Of a DNA stretch of 64,000 nucleotides, positions 59,491 to 64,000 are shown in pieces (positions within the stretch are counted from its first letter, which is position 1; the number at the start of each line of letters is the position of its first letter). Location: positions 2,605,501 through 2,669,500 of the forward strand of contig CP051140.1 in the NCBI GenBank assembly GCA_001592805.2, given 5' to 3'. This stretch comes from Peltaster fructicola (Eukaryota; Ascomycota; Dothideomycetes). The notes beneath the pieces were generated by a model. It had not been told where the DNA came from and searched no databases. It worked only from the letters and a program-made list of their open reading frames with translations. The translations under genes and the position numbers were made by a program.

Positions 59491-60612
59491 ATGTCTACAA
59501 GCATTCCGCAAAAGTACAAAGGTGCGATCTATGATGAACCTGGAAAGATCTCCACAAAGGTCGTGGATCTCGATGTCCCAGAACCAGGTCCAGGCGAGGT
59601 CCTGATCAACCTGTAAGTCTATCAAGTTGTGTGAGAGCTCCTGGCTGACAGTTCTAGCACTCATTCGGGAGTATGCCATTCAGATCTCGGCGTGATGACC
59701 AACAGCTGGCGTGGTCTTCCAGCTCCGACACAGCCAGGACAAGTAGGAGGCCATGAAGGAGTCGGAAAGATTGTCAAGATGGGACCTGGCACGGAGGGCG
59801 CTGCAGTGAAGATTGGCGATCGAGTTGGTGTCAAATGGATCTCGGCTATCTGCGAATCGTGCCCAGCGTGTCTCAATGGTAATGATGGAGTGTGCTTCAA
59901 CCAGAAGGTCAGTGGCTACTACACACCTGGAACTTTTCAGCAATACGTTACTGGACCAGCGAGTTATGTCACGCCGATTCCAGATGGTCTCGACTCGGCT
60001 GAGGCCGCACCTCTTCTCTGTGCTGGCGTCACAGTATACAGCGCTCTGAAGAAGTCGGGAGCTCAGGGTGGTGACTGGGTTGCATTGCTCGGTGCAGGAG
60101 GAGGCCTGGGACATCTTGCTATACAAATTGCATCAAAGGGCCTCGGCCTGAGGGTGATCGGAATCGACGCTGGTGGTAAGGAAGGTCTGATCAAGGAATG
60201 TGGTGCTGAGGTCTTCATCGACCACACGAAGGGTAACGCGGTAGAGGAGGTGAAGAACGCCACTGGCGGTCTCGGTGCCAAGGCTGTGCTGGTGCTGACT
60301 GCTGCCAACGCTGCCTACACCCAAGGTATGGACATGTTGAGCTTCGCAGGCACATTGGTGTGTGTTGGTCTGCCAGAGGGCGACATGAAGCCAGTCTCGA
60401 ACTCGTTCCCTCAGATCATGATTGCGAAGGAGCAAAAGATCGTCGGAAGTGCTGTCGGAACTCGCAAAGAAGCGATCGACGCTTTGGCCTTCGCTGCAAG
60501 AGGCATTGTGAAGACACACTTCAAGACCGTGAAGATGGACCAGTTGACAGAAGTCTTCGAGCAGATGGACCGAGGAGAGCTACAAGGTAGAGTGGTACTC
60601 GACCTGAGCTAG
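59491..60612 (+). CDS. zinc-dependent alcohol dehydrogenase
   Basis: Exons 59491-59612 and 59658-60612, 358 residues; the 45-nt phase-2 intron is GTAAGT...TTCTAG with a CTGAC branch. Medium-chain NAD(P)-dependent enzyme. Catalytic zinc ligands: Cys47 in HSGVCHSDLG and His73/Glu74 in GGHEGVGKI. Structural zinc: Cys106, 109, 112 and 120 in CESCPACLNGNDGVC. Cofactor site: LLGAGGGLGHLAIQIA (about 183), then an acidic residue at the end of the second strand (VIGIDAGGKE) suggesting NAD preference. It resembles the yeast Adh1-type fermentative family. Its stop codon overlaps that of the converging Zn2Cys6 gene inside a CTAG palindrome. It may form a group with the regulator, the SDR and the MFS carrier that follow. 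Confidence 0.95.
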
Positions 60613-61826
60613 GAGAATCTGGGTGTCGCTATCATGCCAGCTTGAGTCATCGGCCAGTCGAGTAGACGTTGTACACGCTCGTCTTCGCAATGTGCAAGCA
60701 GTTGACACAGCCTTCGGCATCCCTTCAAGGAGTGCTGCAATGCCCACCACTGTTTCACATTACACATTAGTCCATACCAGTAGCAAAAGATCAGCAATGC
60801 CTTAGTGTCGCCTCCTTCAAGTAGGTTGACGAAATCCTGGCTAAGATGACTGTTGAAGCGTAACGTTGCACTGCTCCGGTTGTGATGATCGTTCATGCGC
60901 ATCAGCATGCCGAGATGGCGTAATGGCGCTGCATAGACCGATGTGTCTTCTTCTATAGACATCTCGCAAAGCTCTTCAAACTTCTCGATGACATGTCTGG
61001 CCCATGGGACGACAGTCGAGTCCTCTGGCAGCGATAGAGCCTTTCCGACGTGACCACCAGCTTGCACGTTGTACTCGTGCCATGCACTCTGTTCTATCCA
61101 CGACTGATCCGATACTTCTTTCAAGATGATCGGTACGCCTCGAAGTGTTCGCAGCGATGCGAACAGCATATCATCTGTGTCCTCTTCGCCCTGCTTCCGG
61201 AAGTCCATCGGGCCATGGAGGATGGAGCAGGCGATCAGCGGATCCATGTTCTGTTGGGTGATTGGTTTGCTGAGTTGTGCTGCGAAGTGCTGCAATGACA
61301 ATGCGTAGTGTATGTGTTGTGCTACGTCGTACTGCTTGAGATTGGGGTTGAGCCAGGATAGATGGGCAGCAGATCCTGAGAGGATAGCGTGCATGAGATA
61401 GGGCGCCTCTGTTGCCCATTTGAGTGCATGTGTGTGCAGCACTCGCTGAATCTCTGGTGTCCCAAGCCAGAGCTCGTCCCTCCACAAGAAATGTTCGAGA
61501 ATGACTCGGTTATCTTCTCGTTTGTACAACTGTGAGGTTTGATCTGGTATGTTGAGGTCCTGTAGACTTTTAGTGATGAAATTGATGTACTTCTGGTTCT
61601 CGCTGGCGATAACTTCAGGTTCTTCCGACGTGTCATTGGTGTCTGACACCGTATAAGAGCACCTGATATCGTGCTTCAAGCATTGCGTGCATCTTGGCTT
61701 GATCTCGTCGCATTTCACGCGTCTATTCCGACATTGTTGACATCCGTATCGTGATTTTCTATGCGACCTCCTGGAGTGCGTGCGACGCTTCTCGCTGCGG
61801 TCCGGATGCTCTTGTACCCATTGCAT
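60609..61826 (-). CDS. Zn(II)2Cys6 transcription factor
   Basis: 405 residues from the first in-frame ATG. The binuclear zinc cluster is complete: Cys29, 32, 39, 46, 49 and 56 (YGCQQCRNRRVKCDEIKPRC then TQCLKHDIRCSY), preceded by a basic arm (SEKRRTHSRRSHRKSR). The C-terminal 300 residues follow the fungal-specific regulator pattern (EHFLWRDELWLGTPEIQRVL, ATEAPYLMHAILSGSAAHLS, HYALSLQHFAAQLSKPI, ILHGPMDFRKQ), a subgroup with C6 cluster first and a helical regulatory half. The frame stays open upstream of the ATG to 61901 without another start, so an upstream exon is possible. Position between ADH and SDR, reading back toward ADH, suggests it may regulate one or both; this is inference. Confidence 0.9.
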   Translation of the reverse strand: MQWVQEHPDRSEKRRTHSRRSHRKSRYGCQQCRNRRVKCDEIKPRCTQCLKHDIRCSYTVSDTNDTSEEPEVIASENQKYINFITKSLQDLNIPDQTSQLYKREDNRVILEHFLWRDELWLGTPEIQRVLHTHALKWATEAPYLMHAILSGSAAHLSWLNPNLKQYDVAQHIHYALSLQHFAAQLSKPITQQNMDPLIACSILHGPMDFRKQGEEDTDDMLFASLRTLRGVPIILKEVSDQSWIEQSAWHEYNVQAGGHVGKALSLPEDSTVVPWARHVIEKFEELCEMSIEEDTSVYAAPLRHLGMLMRMNDHHNRSSATLRFNSHLSQDFVNLLEGGDTKALLIFCYWYGLMCNVKQWWALQHSLKGCRRLCQLLAHCEDERVQRLLDWPMTQAGMIATPRFS

Positions 61827-62337
61827 ATTTGGCCATGCTGTCTTTACGGCTTCGCAATGACTGCCATTCGAGCAGCAGAATATCGACTGTCTGTGGGTCA
61901 CATTCTAGGCAGCTTCGAGCACATCAGAAGCCGCTGTACAAGCGTACTTTTGCCGCGATGTGCTTGATGAGATGTTCTAACTCCTGTAGACGAAAAGAAA
62001 AGAGCTTGAGGGTTCTTGCTTGGAAGCGATGCCTCGTTGGAGAATTGTAATCCTTATAGCAAGTGCTCACCAATCCTACATGAGGTCAGCAATTCACATG
62101 CCGGCGTGTCTGGCAGCGCGAGTACCGCGTGTATCTCGTACCTATACTAGAGCATCGTCGCTCGTCGAGGAATAACCGAGCAACCGGTACTGTCGAAGAG
62201 AGTCGTCCTCCTCTCTGAGGAGCCAGCTACTAACCTCGGCACCAGCCAATCGGATAATGAGGTCGACTTCACCATTCATACTTTCAACATCAGCATCAAC
62301 ATCAAGAACTCACTCATAATAGAGAGCATAATACAGC
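61827..62337. other. divergent promoter of the C6 regulator and the SDR gene
   Basis: About 510 bp. Contains several CGG and CCG triplets of the kind C6 factors bind, but no clear inverted or direct pair that I would call a site. Confidence 0.4.
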
Positions 62338-63219
62338 ATGGCACACGCAGCAACGGCAGCCGACCTGTCGGTCGCCAGCCTCTTCAGCTTCAAGGATCAA
62401 GTTGTGCTCATCTCTGGTGGCGCTACTGGCCTGGGTGAGATGGCAGCACAAGGATTCGTGCAGAACGGTGCCAAAGTCATCATTGCCAGTCGAAAGAAGG
62501 CAGAGCTCGAGAAGACAAGCGCTCGGCTCAATGCCTTGGGTCCTGGAAAGTGCGAGTACGTCGTTGCCGACCTCAAGGACAAAGCTGGGTGCCAGAAGCT
62601 CTGCGAAGACGTCAAGAAGCTGACAGACCGCCTGACCGTCCTCGTCAACAACTCAGGAGCGACATGGGGAGGAGACTACTTTGACTTCCCAGAAGACGGA
62701 TGGGACAAGATCTACTCGTTGAACGTCAAGTCGATGTATTATACCACCGCAGGACTGCACCACCTTCTGACCAATGGAGCCACAGCAGAGACGCCATCCC
62801 GAGTGATCAACATTGCCTCGATGGCCGGTATCACGACCGTGGATGTGACCGTTGGTAACGAGGGTGGTTTGGCTGCTCCAGGAAACGGTGTGTTCTCGTA
62901 CGGTCCATCCAAGGCTGCATGCATTCATCTGTCGAGGATGCAAGCCAGCAAGTTGATGCCACTACACGTGACCGTCAACTGCATATGCCCCGGCGTGTTC
63001 CCATCCAAGATGACAGCATTCGGTCTCGACAAGTTCTCAGACACATTGACTGCTGGTCAGCCATCCGGCCGTGTTGGCACTCCTCAGGATTTCGCTGGTC
63101 TGGTATTGTTCTGTGCTTCGAGAGGCGCTGCACACATGACTGGCAACGTCTTCGAGATCGATGGCGGTAGCACTCGATCATCATGGAGAGGAAAGCCAAA
63201 GCCAAAGGCGAAGATATGA
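62338..63219 (+). CDS. short-chain dehydrogenase/reductase
   Basis: 293 residues, no intron. Classical SDR: cofactor site VVLISGGATGLGEMAA (Gly27, Gly31, Gly33; the usual Thr is Ser), RK pair after strand 2 (IASRKKAEL) pointing to NADPH, NNSG (104-107), catalytic Ser161 (NIASMAG), Tyr188 and Lys192 (FSYGPSKAA), and a PG motif (ICPGVFPSKMT). An extra loop sits between the catalytic Ser and Tyr (TVGNEGGLAAPGNG). The ending GNVFEIDGGSTRSSW is standard, followed by a Lys/Pro tail. The close N-terminal match SLFSFKDQVVLISGG is like the RhlG-type fungal reductases. The substrate is not known; it lies in the possible right-edge cluster. Confidence 0.93.
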   Translation: MAHAATAADLSVASLFSFKDQVVLISGGATGLGEMAAQGFVQNGAKVIIASRKKAELEKTSARLNALGPGKCEYVVADLKDKAGCQKLCEDVKKLTDRLTVLVNNSGATWGGDYFDFPEDGWDKIYSLNVKSMYYTTAGLHHLLTNGATAETPSRVINIASMAGITTVDVTVGNEGGLAAPGNGVFSYGPSKAACIHLSRMQASKLMPLHVTVNCICPGVFPSKMTAFGLDKFSDTLTAGQPSGRVGTPQDFAGLVLFCASRGAAHMTGNVFEIDGGSTRSSWRGKPKPKAKI

Positions 63220-63678
63220 GTGTGTATATAGATGATAGTAATACTTGCCCTGCATTCGATTCAACCTATGTGATGAGTCAGCCATCAATGTTATCGCTTG
63301 TATCCCTTCCAGATCTATCAGCTGTGTCCTGAGTGAGCTCCTCATCGAAGCATGTCGTCATCACTGACCGACACGAAGACTGTGTGTTACGATCAACTCC
63401 AGTCTGTTGCAGTGGTACGAGCAACAGAGACCAGCATAGAACACTTTTCAGCGTTTCTATGTAAGCATTCGCCGACAGCGGCAGACTTTTCAAGTCGATT
63501 GCAGAAGATCTGCCGGACAGGCGGTCACCTCACTCAACCTGCACACTCTAGCCGCTCTAGCCACCACTGTCGTGCTTACTTTAGTGTAGGGCACCTTACA
63601 CTTCGCCAGTCATGACTCCTCATACACCACATCTCCTGGTCTCATCACTGCTCTTGACACGCCAGTTTGATCGTGGTC
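63220..63678. other. intergenic, MFS promoter
   Basis: About 460 bp between the SDR stop and the carrier start. Only short random frames. Confidence 0.5.
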
Positions 63679-64000
63679 ATGAGCTGTGATGCCACAGACA
63701 CGGCATCTACCATGGAGTCGAAAGACGCCTCAACAGTTACCATCTCGGACGAGAAGGACGTAGCTACAATCACAGCTGAGACCGGAGCTGCGACTCAAGA
63801 TGGTGGCACTCGAGCATGGTTACAAGTGATCGGAGCAGCCATCTGCTTTGGTAACCTCTGGGGCATGCCATTCGCATACGGCATGTTTCAATCGTACTAC
63901 GAGCTGGAGTATCTCCCGGCTTCATCGCCTTCAGACATCTCCTGGATCGCAACAATCTCAGTCTTCCTTCTAATCTGTGGCGGTATCGCTTCTGGTCCGC
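63679..64000 (+). CDS. MFS transporter, monocarboxylate-permease type (5' end only)
   Basis: The frame runs from an ATG at 63679 (a second in-frame ATG is at 63712) to the window edge, 107 codons. After a polar cytosolic start (TVTISDEKDVATITAETGAA) come the first membrane segment and its family signature (WLQVIGAAICFGNLWGMPFA, then YGMFQSYYELEYL) and the second segment (SWIATISVFLLICGGIASG). The pattern GxxxxFGxxxxxGxFQxYYE is that of fungal monocarboxylate-like MFS carriers. Substrate and the remaining ten segments lie outside the window. Confidence 0.88.
   Translation, partial: MSCDATDTASTMESKDASTVTISDEKDVATITAETGAATQDGGTRAWLQVIGAAICFGNLWGMPFAYGMFQSYYELEYLPASSPSDISWIATISVFLLICGGIASGP

Noticed and set aside
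1-64000. CRISPR arrays, transposons, LTR or virus-like elements
   Set aside because: I looked for direct repeats with spacers, terminal repeats, and reverse transcriptase, integrase, transposase or capsid-like motifs, and saw none.

Overview
The window comes from a filamentous ascomycete nuclear genome. Evidence: about 34 closely packed protein genes on both strands, introns mostly 44-75 nt with GTRNGT/YAG borders, roughly even base composition, and families typical of Pezizomycotina (phosphoketolase, APSES factor of the Xbp1 type, DNA polymerase iota, fungal P450, Zn2Cys6 factor). Dothideomycetes is my best guess from general feel and is inference only. I found no tRNA, rRNA, CRISPR array, transposon, retroelement or virus copy.

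Layout. 1-7.9 kb: tail of a partial gene, a conserved unknown nuclear-type protein, a reticulon and an APSES transcription factor. 8-14.1 kb: DNA topoisomerase II and the spliceosomal Snu23. 14.6-18.2 kb: a secreted Ser/Thr-rich protein, then a stretch that reads like a worn-out gene. 18.2-23.3 kb: phosphoketolase, a RidA-like protein and a secreted protein with a frame anomaly. 23.6-30.1 kb: a 5'-nucleotidase-like phosphoesterase, a class II aldolase, DNA polymerase iota and a coiled-coil protein. 30.7-38.4 kb: bZIP factor, aldo-keto reductase, proteasome beta-6, Mdm31, Pno1 and a GT8 glycosyltransferase. 39.1-45.8 kb: a large disordered conserved protein, a P450 and a COG2907-like flavoprotein. 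46.4-50.7 kb: Vti1, ribosomal protein eS10, Sde2 and a carbamoylase-type amidohydrolase. 51.6-59 kb: a type II membrane protein, a GNAT acetyltransferase, a flavin monooxygenase fused to a second domain, and Rad7. 59.5-64 kb: alcohol dehydrogenase, Zn2Cys6 factor, short-chain dehydrogenase and the start of an MFS carrier.

Most genes are unlinked housekeeping functions: DNA topology and repair (Top2, Pol iota, Rad7), splicing (Snu23, Sde2), ribosome (eS10, Pno1), proteasome, SNARE and organelle shape. The only group that looks like a possible metabolic cluster is the right edge (ADH, C6 regulator, SDR, MFS). I see no clear, wholly new biological system. The points most worth a second look are an eS10 start codon split by an intron, the monooxygenase fusion, a run of eight ATGs upstream of an unknown gene, compensating frame changes in a secreted protein, and an eroded gene at 15.8-17.4 kb. 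Exon borders were read by eye from splice signals and reading frame, so they are proposals.
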